Part shown: piece after piece, positions 41,431-49,866 of the stretch
How the letters are laid out: each line of letters begins with the position of its first letter
Position numbering within the stretch: position 1 is the stretch's first letter
Assembly (NCBI RefSeq): GCF_002966125.1
Contig: NZ_CP027062.1
Coordinates: 1 to 64,000 of the forward strand
From: Pukyongia salina
Lineage (GTDB): Bacteria > Bacteroidota > Bacteroidia > Flavobacteriales > Flavobacteriaceae
DNA: 64,000 nucleotides
Reading direction: 5' to 3'
The notes under the pieces: model-generated
The model's database searches: none
What the model saw: the letters and a program-made list of their open reading frames with translations, nothing else
What the model was told of the DNA's origin: nothing
Position numbers and translations under genes: made by a program

Positions 41431-42278
41431 TTAGTATCTGCCTCCGGTTTTTCTTTGGATGCCTTTTTCTTTTTGTCCTTGCGCCATTGACGCTCTTTGT
41501 TGAGTTCTTCGCGTCGCAATAATTCTTCTTCGGGTATTACCTTCAGGAAGGATGGATGTTGTTCGATGGCATATTCGATCTTCTCCACGATCTCCTGTAC
41601 AGTATCTTTCTCATAATCGATATCCAGTGGTGGTTTTATCTCCATCGTTTGAAGTATTCCCTTCTTTTTAGTTCGCAATCCCTTTTTATCGAATGACCTT
41701 CTAAAACCATCGATCACTATCGGCACTACGATGGGTTTGTTCTCTTTAATGATAAAGGCTGTACCTCTCCTAATTGGCTTCCACGGTTTGGTGGTTCCTT
41801 GCGGAAAAGTGATCACCCATCCATCGTCCAGCGCTTTGGAGATATTGCTCACATCACTCATTTTCACTTGTCGGTTCACTTCTTTACCTTGAGCTCGCCA
41901 GGTTCTGTCTATACTCACCGAACCGGCATAGGCGAGGATCTTTGGTAGCAATCCGGATTGCATGGTCTCTCGTGCAGCAACAAAGTAAATGTTTAGTTTC
42001 GGATTCCACAGGTAACCAATATTCTTGATACTGTCCACCCTACCACTGAGGCTGGCATTGAACACATGAAACATGGCCACCACATCGGCAAAGTAAGTTT
42101 GGTGATTCGATACAAAAAGCACATTTGTATCCGGTAATTGCTTAATGATCTCACTCCCCTCTATCTGAAGCTGATTAAAACCTTTAAATCTCCTATGCGT
42201 AAGAGCACCCAGGATACGAATGAGCCATTTCTTTAAAAAGAGTATATGTCCGAACGGATTTTTCTTGAAAAGCCCCAT
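41427..42278 (-). CDS. Lysophospholipid acyltransferase family protein
   Basis: This 283-residue peripheral membrane protein is of the PlsC type. The catalytic histidine is in SNHQTYFADV; the spacing to the aspartate is H-x5-D rather than the textbook H-x4-D. The phosphate/glycerol motif is FPQGTTKP, and the later strand is KPIVVPIVIDGF. A hydrophobic region occupies the first 60 residues. The lysine-rich tail (WRKDKKKKASKEKPE) is typical of flavobacterial members. It transfers an acyl chain to a lysophospholipid. The gene is alone on its strand, with its stop overlapping that of the convergent gene. Confidence 0.88.
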   Translation of the reverse strand: MGLFKKNPFGHILFLKKWLIRILGALTHRRFKGFNQLQIEGSEIIKQLPDTNVLFVSNHQTYFADVVAMFHVFNASLSGRVDSIKNIGYLWNPKLNIYFVAARETMQSGLLPKILAYAGSVSIDRTWRAQGKEVNRQVKMSDVSNISKALDDGWVITFPQGTTKPWKPIRRGTAFIIKENKPIVVPIVIDGFRRSFDKKGLRTKKKGILQTMEIKPPLDIDYEKDTVQEIVEKIEYAIEQHPSFLKVIPEEELLRREELNKERQWRKDKKKKASKEKPEADTN

Positions 42279-42347
42279 AGTTTTAATGCTGAATTTGTAA
42301 AACTCATCCTACAGCATGTAGCCGTGCAAAGATATAAAAATCGCTGT

Positions 42348-42989
42348 TTACAACGTTTGCTTTAACAATTGACGTACTTCGTTCAGCATCATTGCAGTAG
42401 CTCCCCACACAATATGTTCCTGTAATCTAAAGGCCGGCACATCGATGCTTTTGGCGTAGGATGTACTTAATGTTTTTTGAATCAGGATCCCGTCATCCAG
42501 AAACTCGGTTAGCGGTACTTCGATGATAGATTCAACCTCGGATTCCTGAGGTACAAATACAGGATTGATCGTGGTAATTCCCAGGTAAGGCTGCACAAAG
42601 TAATTACTTGGTGGAATATAAACCTGTGTAAGTTCTCGTACAATTGAAATATGATCGGCGGGAATCCCTACCTCCTCTTCTGTTTCCCTGAGGGCGGTGT
42701 CCTTATACGAATTATCCACCTCTTCGAACCTTCCTCCGGGAAAACCAACCTGTGCCGAATGTACCCCTTTATAGGTCTTCCGAAGAATAAGTACAAATTT
42801 GGTTTCATTGTTCATCGAAGGATAAAAAAGTACCATAACACTCGCTTTCTTGGCCGAATTTGTTTTATAAGCGAGACGCTTCAATTCCAGGAGCCGTTCC
42901 AGCGGAGCCATCTCCATATGAGAATCCTCGCCCGGAAGAGGCATTTTTTTTACTTTTACAATCTCATTGGAAAATGTTGTAAAATCCAT
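42348..42989 (-). CDS. CoA pyrophosphatase-type Nudix hydrolase
   Basis: This 213-residue protein is of the NudL/CoA-ase kind. The UPF0035-like segment ETKFVLILRKTYKGVHSAQV precedes the Nudix motif FPGGRFEEVDNSY followed by REtEEEVGI (R-E-T-E-E-E-V-G). It splits CoA or related nucleotide diphosphates into 3'-phospho-4'-phosphopantetheine and 3',5'-ADP. Conserved late segments are IPPSNYFVQPYLG and HIVWGATAMML. Its start codon is only 2 bases from the divergent cyclophilin start, and the start agrees with the family, so both promoters must sit inside the opposite coding region. Confidence 0.88.
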   Translation of the reverse strand: MDFTTFSNEIVKVKKMPLPGEDSHMEMAPLERLLELKRLAYKTNSAKKASVMVLFYPSMNNETKFVLILRKTYKGVHSAQVGFPGGRFEEVDNSYKDTALRETEEEVGIPADHISIVRELTQVYIPPSNYFVQPYLGITTINPVFVPQESEVESIIEVPLTEFLDDGILIQKTLSTSYAKSIDVPAFRLQEHIVWGATAMMLNEVRQLLKQTL

Positions 42990-42991
42990 CT

Positions 42992-43732
42992 ATGAAACGA
43001 CTTTCAATTTATTTACTCCTGGGATTCGCTGTTCTCACAGCCTGTGAAGATAATAAAAAGGCAGCGGCAGGGAAAACAGAAGCTCATTCTTCCGAAGCTA
43101 AAAAAACAGATAGTGTTCCCGTGCCGGATGAAAAAGTAAAGAAGGAGGATCCAACCGAAATCACCAGCAGCACATATCCGAAGATCACCAATGAGAACGC
43201 AGTAGAATTTCTAACCCAATACGGTAAGGAAAACCCCGAAACCAAAGTAAGAATAAGCACCACCCATGGCGATATTGATATCGAACTCTACCAGGATACC
43301 CCACTACACAGGGCGAATTTCATTTATCTGGTGAAGCAAAACTATTTCTTCGGAACCTTCTTTCACAGAGTTGTTCCAAACTTTATCATCCAGGCAGGTA
43401 ATAGCGACAACCGCACTACCACGAAAAAAAGGGCACAAATTGGAAAGGATTACCTATTACCAGCCGAACTCTCCAACGGCAGGAAACATACGCGAGGCAC
43501 AGTGTCCGGAGCCAAGGAATATCGTGAAAACCCGGACAAACGTACTGCTCCCTTCGAATTTTTCATCTTCCTTGGTCCAACATCGGCTACCGGACATTTA
43601 AACGGCAACTACACCATATTTGGGAGAGTGGTCAAGGGAATGGACGTAGTGGATAAAATAGCGAACATGCCAGCCGATGAGGGCGACTGGCCCCTGGAGA
43701 ACATCTATATCGATGCAAAAGTTATGAATTAA
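42992..43732 (+). CDS. Cyclophilin-type peptidyl-prolyl isomerase lipoprotein
   Basis: This 246-residue lipoprotein (LTAC lipobox after 15 hydrophobic residues) has an acidic and basic linker of about 60 residues and then a cyclophilin domain at 85-245. It contains DIDIELYQDTPLHRANFIYL, GTFFHRVVPNFIIQAGNSD, LPAELSNGRKHTRGTVSG, and APFEFFIFLG, equivalent to the catalytic arginine and phenylalanine pattern. It catalyses cis-trans isomerisation of proline bonds in the periplasm. It begins 2 bases from the CoA-ase start on the opposite strand, and its end overlaps the TRIC gene by 11 bases. Confidence 0.9.
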   Translation: MKRLSIYLLLGFAVLTACEDNKKAAAGKTEAHSSEAKKTDSVPVPDEKVKKEDPTEITSSTYPKITNENAVEFLTQYGKENPETKVRISTTHGDIDIELYQDTPLHRANFIYLVKQNYFFGTFFHRVVPNFIIQAGNSDNRTTTKKRAQIGKDYLLPAELSNGRKHTRGTVSGAKEYRENPDKRTAPFEFFIFLGPTSATGHLNGNYTIFGRVVKGMDVVDKIANMPADEGDWPLENIYIDAKVMN

Positions 43733-44342
43733 GTTCGTCCTTCGAATAAATATTAGGGAGCGACCATTTAAAATATACAGCCAGTAATCTAATGGTTATT
43801 ACAACAGCGCCTGATAAAATAACCACCACATCTGTAGAAAGGCTTGTTTTCAGTAAAATAAAATACACCACACCGCCCATTACACATGCTGTTGCGTAGA
43901 TCTCTTTCCGGAAAATAATGGGTATTTCATTACATAGTATATCCCTTATTACACCACCAAAGCAAGCCGTCATGGTGCCCAGGGCGATACAAATTAAGGC
44001 TGGTAGATCGGCGGCAAGGCCTTTTTCCACACCAATTACGGTATACAAAGCGATCCCTATAGTATCGAACAAGAATAAAGAGCGTCTTAAATAACCCAGC
44101 TTCTTCCTGAATAACAAAGCGAAAACAGAGGCTCCTGCTATCACATAAACGAAGGTTAGGTCTCGCATCCAAACTATAGGCGCCTGAATTAGAATATCTC
44201 GTAAGGTACCTCCGCCCAACGCAGTAACAAAGGCGATAATGAAGATCCCGAAAACATCCATACGTTTTTTAAAGGCGGTGAGCACCCCTGAGATCGCAAA
44301 AGCGACCGTTCCTAGAAGATCTATTACAAAAGATACCTCCAT
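43722..44342 (-). CDS. TRIC/UPF0126 family cation channel protein
   Basis: This 206-residue protein has seven transmembrane helices in two UPF0126 repeats. The glycine-rich signatures are GGGTLRDILIQAPI (first) and FGGVIRDILCNEIP (second), with the charged arginines typical of TRIC channels. Homologues of the TRIC family are monovalent cation channels. It is downstream of the RDD gene with overlapping codons (the RDD stop and this ATG share a base), so the two are co-translated. Its 3' end overlaps the convergent cyclophilin gene by 11 bases. Confidence 0.9.
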   Translation of the reverse strand: MEVSFVIDLLGTVAFAISGVLTAFKKRMDVFGIFIIAFVTALGGGTLRDILIQAPIVWMRDLTFVYVIAGASVFALLFRKKLGYLRRSLFLFDTIGIALYTVIGVEKGLAADLPALICIALGTMTACFGGVIRDILCNEIPIIFRKEIYATACVMGGVVYFILLKTSLSTDVVVILSGAVVITIRLLAVYFKWSLPNIYSKDELNS

Positions 44343-45055
44343 TATTGCTGGGTGTAATAATTGTAGTCCTGTATCACCTTATTCACAAATGCGAAAGGAG
44401 TTCCTTCGTAGTTCACTTCCATAACAGCGGAGATCCTGGCGGCAAGTTTTAGGATCACATTATGATTGCCATTATATTTTGCTTCGTTATATACAGATTT
44501 AATGGTTTGCATTTCATTATCGGTAAAAACGGTCACCTGCGGATAAACAGGCTGGTAGTCTTCGGGTATTTCCACCAGAAGGGTCTGCGATAAGAAAACA
44601 GAAGGTTTTTCGCTTATAACTGTGGTTGTGGCAGCGATATCACCCAAACGCTGACCTTTGCCATTTAAGAGTATGGTTACCAAAGCCAGGGCACCACTGG
44701 TTAGGCTTACATCTATTATTCGCAGTAACCACCGGATAAGGTAATTTGAGAATGCGGGTTTAGAACCGTCAACTTTCACCACTCTGAGCTTCATAACATA
44801 TTTTCCCGGGCTCTGCCCGTTCCAGAACATTTCAAACAATAGGTGGTAAAGGAAAAGAGGCAATCCTATGGTCATCCCTACAATAAAATTGTACTCATCA
44901 CTCATATCCAGCCATGAGAAAAGGATTACCATAATGATCACGTAAATACCCAATATTATTATATCGACCAGATACGCCAGGATCCTGTCGCCCACCCCTG
45001 CTACATTTTGAACAATGTTTACATTTTGAGCGGTTTCTATTTGAAAATTATCCAT
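44342..45055 (-). CDS. RDD family membrane protein
   Basis: This 237-residue protein has the RDD domain at residues 18-150: VGDRILAYLVDIIILGIYVI with the R-D-D pattern, then LLFEMFWNGQSPGKYVMKLR and RWLLRIIDVSL. About four transmembrane helices are visible. The C-terminal 80 residues are a soluble extension (TVFTDNEMQTIKSVYNEAKY) also seen in other Bacteroidota RDD proteins next to SpoIIM genes. Substrate or role is unknown. It diverges from the SpoIIM operon with a 37-base gap and overlaps the TRIC gene by one base. Confidence 0.88.
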   Translation of the reverse strand: MDNFQIETAQNVNIVQNVAGVGDRILAYLVDIIILGIYVIIMVILFSWLDMSDEYNFIVGMTIGLPLFLYHLLFEMFWNGQSPGKYVMKLRVVKVDGSKPAFSNYLIRWLLRIIDVSLTSGALALVTILLNGKGQRLGDIAATTTVISEKPSVFLSQTLLVEIPEDYQPVYPQVTVFTDNEMQTIKSVYNEAKYNGNHNVILKLAARISAVMEVNYEGTPFAFVNKVIQDYNYYTQQ

Positions 45056-45092
45056 TAAAACTGTTTCTTTGAAAATAAACTACGAAGGTACG

Positions 45093-46064
45093 ATGCGTGA
45101 AGCTGCTTTTGCCAAGCAAAATAAGGATAAATGGTTAAAATTTGAAAATGTTCTAAGGAATAATATTCAGGTATCTCCGGATGAGTTAAGCAGCCTTTAC
45201 GTGGAGATCACAGATCACCTTAGCTACGCCCAGACCTTTTATCCGGGAAGCAACACCCTTCGATATCTCAATGGACTATCGGTACTAGCACATCAGAAGA
45301 TCTATAAGAACAAACGAGAATCGAGATCCCGCTTTATAACCTTTTATACCCAGGAATTTCCACTCTTCTTTTCAAAATACCACAGGCAACTCCTCATCTC
45401 CTTCCTAACCTTTGCGTTATTTGCTCTGGTAGGGGCCTTTTCGGCAGCAACCGACGGAAATTTCGTGAGACTGATATTAGGTGATGGCTATGTAAATATG
45501 ACGCTTGAAAACATCGAAAAAGGTGATCCCATGGCTGTTTATAAACAGATTGGAGAAATGAATATGTTTTTGGGTATTACCATCAATAATATTCGTGTGG
45601 CTTTACTGGCCTTTAGTTTCGGAGTGTTCTTTTCATTAGGAACTCTTTTTATTTTGATGCGAAATGCGATTATGATAGGGTCCTTTCAGTATTTTTTTTA
45701 CGACCAGGGTATGCTATGGGAAAGCGCCAGAACGATTTGGATACACGGTACCATAGAAATTTCCGTAATTATCGTGGCCGGGGCTGCAGGCCTTGTATTT
45801 GGTAACGGAATACTATTTCCGGGGACCTATAGCAGAATGCAATCGTTTGTACGGGGAGCTAAGGACGGTTTGAAAATACTCATTAGCACGATTCCCTTTT
45901 TTATCATTGCCGGCTTCCTGGAAGGATTTGTGACCCGTCACACCGAAATGCCCGATTGGCTGGCCATATTAATAATTGGGGGATCACTGTTTCTCATTCT
46001 GTACTATTATGTTATTTACCCCATAAAACTGAAGAAAAAACATGAACGAATTCATACAATTTAA
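45093..46064 (+). CDS. Stage II sporulation protein M (SpoIIM) family membrane protein
   Basis: This protein has 323 residues from the ATG at 45093, which gives the family's MREAAFAKQNKDKWLKFE; a TTG at 45069 lies in frame upstream. The SpoIIM domain has the motifs NNIRVALLAFSFGVFFSLGT and ARTIWIHGTIEISVIIVAG, with several transmembrane helices. In non-sporulating Bacteroidota this protein is part of a conserved RDD/SpoIIM/DUF4129/MoxR/DUF58 locus and has no sporulation role. The next gene overlaps it by 23 bases. Confidence 0.88.
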   Translation: MREAAFAKQNKDKWLKFENVLRNNIQVSPDELSSLYVEITDHLSYAQTFYPGSNTLRYLNGLSVLAHQKIYKNKRESRSRFITFYTQEFPLFFSKYHRQLLISFLTFALFALVGAFSAATDGNFVRLILGDGYVNMTLENIEKGDPMAVYKQIGEMNMFLGITINNIRVALLAFSFGVFFSLGTLFILMRNAIMIGSFQYFFYDQGMLWESARTIWIHGTIEISVIIVAGAAGLVFGNGILFPGTYSRMQSFVRGAKDGLKILISTIPFFIIAGFLEGFVTRHTEMPDWLAILIIGGSLFLILYYYVIYPIKLKKKHERIHTI

Positions 46065-46911
46065 ACAAAGCCGGGATCTGGGTAAGATTATTACCGATGT
46101 CTTTAAATTTTTACGTCATAACTGGAAGGTATTATTTGGTCTCATATTTCGTATCGCAGGTCCTGCCCTGCTCCTACTCGTCCTGGCCTATGTCTTTTAT
46201 ATCCAAACCACTATCGGGAGTATGGATCCGTATTCAACAGCAGATAATTTTAGCACCTTTACCTTAAGTTTTCTCGGTGCTTTGGTGCTTTTGCTTATAT
46301 CGGCGGGCTTATACTACGCTCTCTTATACGGTACTGTACTACACACTATAAAATCGTATGTAGAAAATAACGGTACCATTGTGAAACAGGAAGTATATTC
46401 CGGGGTAAAAAGTAACTTCTGGAATTTAATAGGCCTTAGTATCTTAAACGGCCTTATTGTTTTTGGAGGGATGTTAGTGTGTATCCTCCCCGGTATTTAT
46501 CTGGGAGTGGTAGTGATTACCACCTACATGATACTGGTATTCGAAAAAAAGGGAGTTTCAGACAGCATTAGCTATAGTTTTACACTCATTAAAGGGGAAT
46601 GGTGGACCACCTTTGCCACCATCCTGGTGATAGGGATCATCTATTATATCATCCTGGTGATATTTCAGGTGCCTCAGTATATCTATTTCTTTATAAAAGG
46701 ATTTACGATGGCCGAAACCATGTCTTCAAACCCTGCCGATATGTTCGACTGGGTGTATACAGTGCTGAGTTCCATTGGTATAATAGCGCAATATTTGTTA
46801 CAGACCATTATGGTGATAACCTCGGCTTTTATTTATTTCAATTTAAACGAAAGAAAAAATTTCACCGGTACCATGGAGACCATAGAGTCCCTGGGAAGAA
46901 GGGAAGAATAG
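46042..46911 (+). CDS. Polytopic membrane protein of the SpoIIM-MoxR operon
   Basis: This 289-residue protein has a short cytoplasmic N-terminus (SRDLGKIITDVFKFLRHNWK) and about six transmembrane helices (IAGPALLLLVLAYVFYIQ, LGALVLLLISAGLYYALLYG, LIGLSILNGLIVFGGMLVC, and more). It resembles unnamed membrane proteins found in this locus in other Bacteroidota. I cannot assign an activity. The 23-base overlap with SpoIIM and a 1-base gap to the DUF4129 gene indicate tight co-translation. Confidence 0.8.
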   Translation: MNEFIQFKQSRDLGKIITDVFKFLRHNWKVLFGLIFRIAGPALLLLVLAYVFYIQTTIGSMDPYSTADNFSTFTLSFLGALVLLLISAGLYYALLYGTVLHTIKSYVENNGTIVKQEVYSGVKSNFWNLIGLSILNGLIVFGGMLVCILPGIYLGVVVITTYMILVFEKKGVSDSISYSFTLIKGEWWTTFATILVIGIIYYIILVIFQVPQYIYFFIKGFTMAETMSSNPADMFDWVYTVLSSIGIIAQYLLQTIMVITSAFIYFNLNERKNFTGTMETIESLGRREE

Positions 46912-46912
46912 C

Positions 46913-47671
46913 ATGCGAGTATTCTCATTGATCATTTTAATCTGTCTTTTTTTTTCTGAAGGGATCGCCCAGGACAGCCTGAGTACTTCCATAGACCCGG
47001 TTGTGGTGTATGATACCAACACCGATGTGGAGCCTCTTGATCTGAATGAGAATACCATCGAAGACTTAAAAAATGACGATGATTTTAATTATATCGAACT
47101 CGAAGAATCTGAAACTATTTTCGAACGATTCGCGTCCTGGCTGAATTCCTTGTTAGATAGGTTTTTCCGATGGATCCTTGGCGATGTAGAGGCTACCGGC
47201 TTTCTGGCTTTCTTAATAAAATTACTGCCTTACCTTATCATTACAGGGATCGTTATTTTCGTGATCTGGTTATTCTATAAATTGAATCCCGGCGCGAGAT
47301 TCTTAAAATCTAAAGAGAAACCCGAAGTGTTTTTCTCTGAAGAGGAAGAGATCATCAAATCCAGGAATATACAGGAGCTCATTCAAAAAGCGCTGGAGGA
47401 CAAGAATTACCGACTTGCCGTTCGGTATTATTACTTGTTAGTGTTGAAGAAGCTCACCCATGCAGAGATCATCGCATACGAGTTCGATAAGACAAACAGT
47501 GAGTATGTGAATGAGATCTCTTCGGAAGAGATTAGCGGACAATTCAGCAAGGTAACTACCCTATACGATTATATATGGTACGGTAGTTTCACGGTAACCG
47601 AATCAGATTTCAGCAAAGCTCAGAAATCGTTCAACACGCTCGTGCAACAAATTCCTGAAGGCCATGAGTAG
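46913..47671 (+). CDS. DUF4129 domain-containing membrane protein
   Basis: The protein has 252 residues. A signal-like segment (FSLIILICLFFSEGIAQ) is followed by an extracytoplasmic stretch to about residue 95 and a transmembrane helix at about 100-122 (LIKLLPYLIITGIVIFVIWL). The cytoplasmic DUF4129 domain follows (ALEDKNYRLAVRYYYLLVLK, KKLTHAEIIAYEFDKTNSEY, LYDYIWYGSFTVTESDF). Members occur with MoxR/DUF58 and sometimes transglutaminase genes. The function is unknown. It overlaps the DUF4350 gene by 8 bases. Confidence 0.85.
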   Translation: MRVFSLIILICLFFSEGIAQDSLSTSIDPVVVYDTNTDVEPLDLNENTIEDLKNDDDFNYIELEESETIFERFASWLNSLLDRFFRWILGDVEATGFLAFLIKLLPYLIITGIVIFVIWLFYKLNPGARFLKSKEKPEVFFSEEEEIIKSRNIQELIQKALEDKNYRLAVRYYYLLVLKKLTHAEIIAYEFDKTNSEYVNEISSEEISGQFSKVTTLYDYIWYGSFTVTESDFSKAQKSFNTLVQQIPEGHE

Positions 47672-48881
47672 ATTCCAGAAAATAGCGTTTTTCGCATTGG
47701 TGCTCATGGTGGCAGCCCTGGTATATTTGGAGGCTACAAAGCCGGAACCTGTGAATTGGTTTCCCAGCTATACCACCTCCGATAAGATCCCGTTGGGTAC
47801 TTTTGTTCTAAACAAACTTCTGGAAGAAAAACTCAATGACAATTATTCGAGGGTAGATTTGCCCCCGTTCGAAAAACTGGATGATGAGGACTTCGAAGGC
47901 ACCTATTTCTTTGTGAACAACCAAGTAATTTTCGACCGTAGCGAGGTTAATAAACTACTCGATTGGGTGTCTAGAGGAAATACCGCTTTTATATCGGCCA
48001 GGTATCACAGTGCAGATCTACTCGATACGCTTAATCTGGCAATGCGAGACGACTGGCTGCCAGGAAAGTTAGAAACTCATCCTTTACTCGACCTGAGCAA
48101 TGAAAATTTAAAAGCAGACAAACCTTATCATGTAGAGCGGAGTTTCAGTGTACGTTATTTCGAAGAGATCGATACCTTGAACCAGGTGGCCCTGGGTGTA
48201 TCTCAGATCTACAATGATACCCTGGCCATGACAGATCCTAAGATCAATTTTATCAAAGCCCCGGTGGGAAACGGGGAGATCTATCTGCACGCTCAGCCGG
48301 AGATCTTCACTAACTATTTCTTACTTTGGGAGGACTATGCCCAACATACCGAAAATGTGCTGGCTTACATAAATAACAGACGCACATTATATTACGACAC
48401 TCATTATAAATCGGGAAAACCGGTAAACCTATCACCATTATATATCCTCCTCAACAACAAATACCTCAAATGGGCTTATTATTTCATGCTTATAGGTGCA
48501 GTTCTATATGTGATATTTGAGGGAAAAAGGAAACAGAGAAGTATTCCCGTGGTAAAACCTTTACGCAACCAAACCTTTGAATACACCCGCACAATAGCCG
48601 GAATGTATCTGGATAAAAAAGAATATCGGGAAGTAGCCCGCAAACAGGTCGCGTTGTTTATGGACTATGTGCGATCTCAGTATCGTATACCTACTAATAG
48701 TATAAACAGTAAATTTTATACAACATTGGCGGCACGAAGTGGGAATTCGGTGGAGCAGACCCAAGAATTATTTTCCTATATGGAGATGATCGGGAATAAG
48801 GCTTCTATTAGTAAACAGGAATTAAAAGAATTACATTATAAAATAGAATCATTTAAACATAAAGTAGATGGAAAACCCTGA
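47664..48881 (+). CDS. DUF4350 domain-containing membrane protein
   Basis: This 405-residue protein has an N-terminal membrane helix (IAFFALVLMVAALVYLE). A periplasmic DUF4350 region follows (YTTSDKIPLGTFVLNKLLEE, TYFFVNNQVIFDRSEVNKLL, WVSRGNTAFISARY), then a second membrane helix near residue 270 (WAYYFMLIGAVLYVIFEG) and a cytoplasmic tail with NQTFEYTRTIAGMYLDKKEY. The fold resembles glutamine-amidotransferase/GATase-like domains; no catalytic triad can be assigned. It overlaps the MoxR gene by 14 bases. It is a standard member of this locus, of unknown function. Confidence 0.85.
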   Translation: MSRFQKIAFFALVLMVAALVYLEATKPEPVNWFPSYTTSDKIPLGTFVLNKLLEEKLNDNYSRVDLPPFEKLDDEDFEGTYFFVNNQVIFDRSEVNKLLDWVSRGNTAFISARYHSADLLDTLNLAMRDDWLPGKLETHPLLDLSNENLKADKPYHVERSFSVRYFEEIDTLNQVALGVSQIYNDTLAMTDPKINFIKAPVGNGEIYLHAQPEIFTNYFLLWEDYAQHTENVLAYINNRRTLYYDTHYKSGKPVNLSPLYILLNNKYLKWAYYFMLIGAVLYVIFEGKRKQRSIPVVKPLRNQTFEYTRTIAGMYLDKKEYREVARKQVALFMDYVRSQYRIPTNSINSKFYTTLAARSGNSVEQTQELFSYMEMIGNKASISKQELKELHYKIESFKHKVDGKP

Positions 48882-49866
48882 ACAAAATAACGACGAGCTA
48901 CATTTTGACAGTCGGATCCCGCTGGACGATCTAAAGAATTCAGTGGCCGAAATTAAATCGCAGCTCAACAAGGTAATTATTGGGCAGCATGATTTTATAG
49001 AATTACTCATAGTAAGTTTGCTCGCCAACGGACACGTACTCATAGAGGGCGTTCCCGGAATCGCCAAAACGATCACGGCCAAGTTGTTTGCAAAAACTCT
49101 GAAAACAGATTTCAGCAGGATACAATTTACACCAGATCTCATGCCAAGCGATGTGCTGGGTACTTCGGTACTTAATATGAAGGAATCTGAGTTCGAATTT
49201 AAAAAAGGTCCGATCTTTTCGAATATTATTCTTATAGATGAGATAAACCGTGCTCCGGCCAAGACCCAGGCTGCTTTATTCGAGGTTATGGAAGAACGGC
49301 AAATTACCATGGACGGCTATAAATACAATATGGAATACCCATTTATGGTCCTGGCCACTCAAAACCCCGTAGAACAAGAGGGAACCTATCCCCTGCCTGA
49401 AGCGCAGCTGGACCGTTTCCTGTTTAAAATTCGTGTGGGATATCCAACACTGGATAATGAAGTGGACATACTTAAATCGCATCACAACCGCAAACTCACG
49501 GCTCCGGAAACACTAATTAGTGGTGTTTTAAGTCCGGAAGATCTCAGGAAATTTCAGGAGCAGGTACAGAGTATCCTCATTGAAGATAAGATCTTTAATT
49601 ATATAGCACAGATCGTTGATAAGACCAGAAACCATCCTCATTTGTACCTGGGTGGTTCTCCTCGTGCTTCACTGGCTATTATGAACGCTGCAAAGGCTTT
49701 TGCCGCCATAAACGGGAGAGATTTTGTTACTCCGGACGATGTTAAAAAAGCATTGGCGCCAGTATTGAGGCACCGTATCATTCTTTCGCCTGAGAGGGAA
49801 ATGGAAGGGATGGCGCCCGAAACCGTAATAGACATGATCTCACAATCCATCGAAATACCGAGATAG
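48868..49866 (+). CDS. MoxR family AAA+ ATPase
   Basis: In this 332-residue MoxR-type ATPase the P-loop is GVPGIAKT (61-68), Walker B is IILIDEINRAPAKTQ, and the second region of homology contains ATQNPVEQEGTYPLPEAQLD. The C-terminal lid has YLGGSPRASLAIMNAAKAFA. It acts with the downstream DUF58 protein; MoxR-DUF58 pairs are thought to work as chaperones or cofactor-inserting machines for envelope or secreted proteins, but the client is unknown. The stop overlaps the GTG start of the DUF58 gene (TAGTG). Confidence 0.93.
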   Translation: MENPEQNNDELHFDSRIPLDDLKNSVAEIKSQLNKVIIGQHDFIELLIVSLLANGHVLIEGVPGIAKTITAKLFAKTLKTDFSRIQFTPDLMPSDVLGTSVLNMKESEFEFKKGPIFSNIILIDEINRAPAKTQAALFEVMEERQITMDGYKYNMEYPFMVLATQNPVEQEGTYPLPEAQLDRFLFKIRVGYPTLDNEVDILKSHHNRKLTAPETLISGVLSPEDLRKFQEQVQSILIEDKIFNYIAQIVDKTRNHPHLYLGGSPRASLAIMNAAKAFAAINGRDFVTPDDVKKALAPVLRHRIILSPEREMEGMAPETVIDMISQSIEIPR

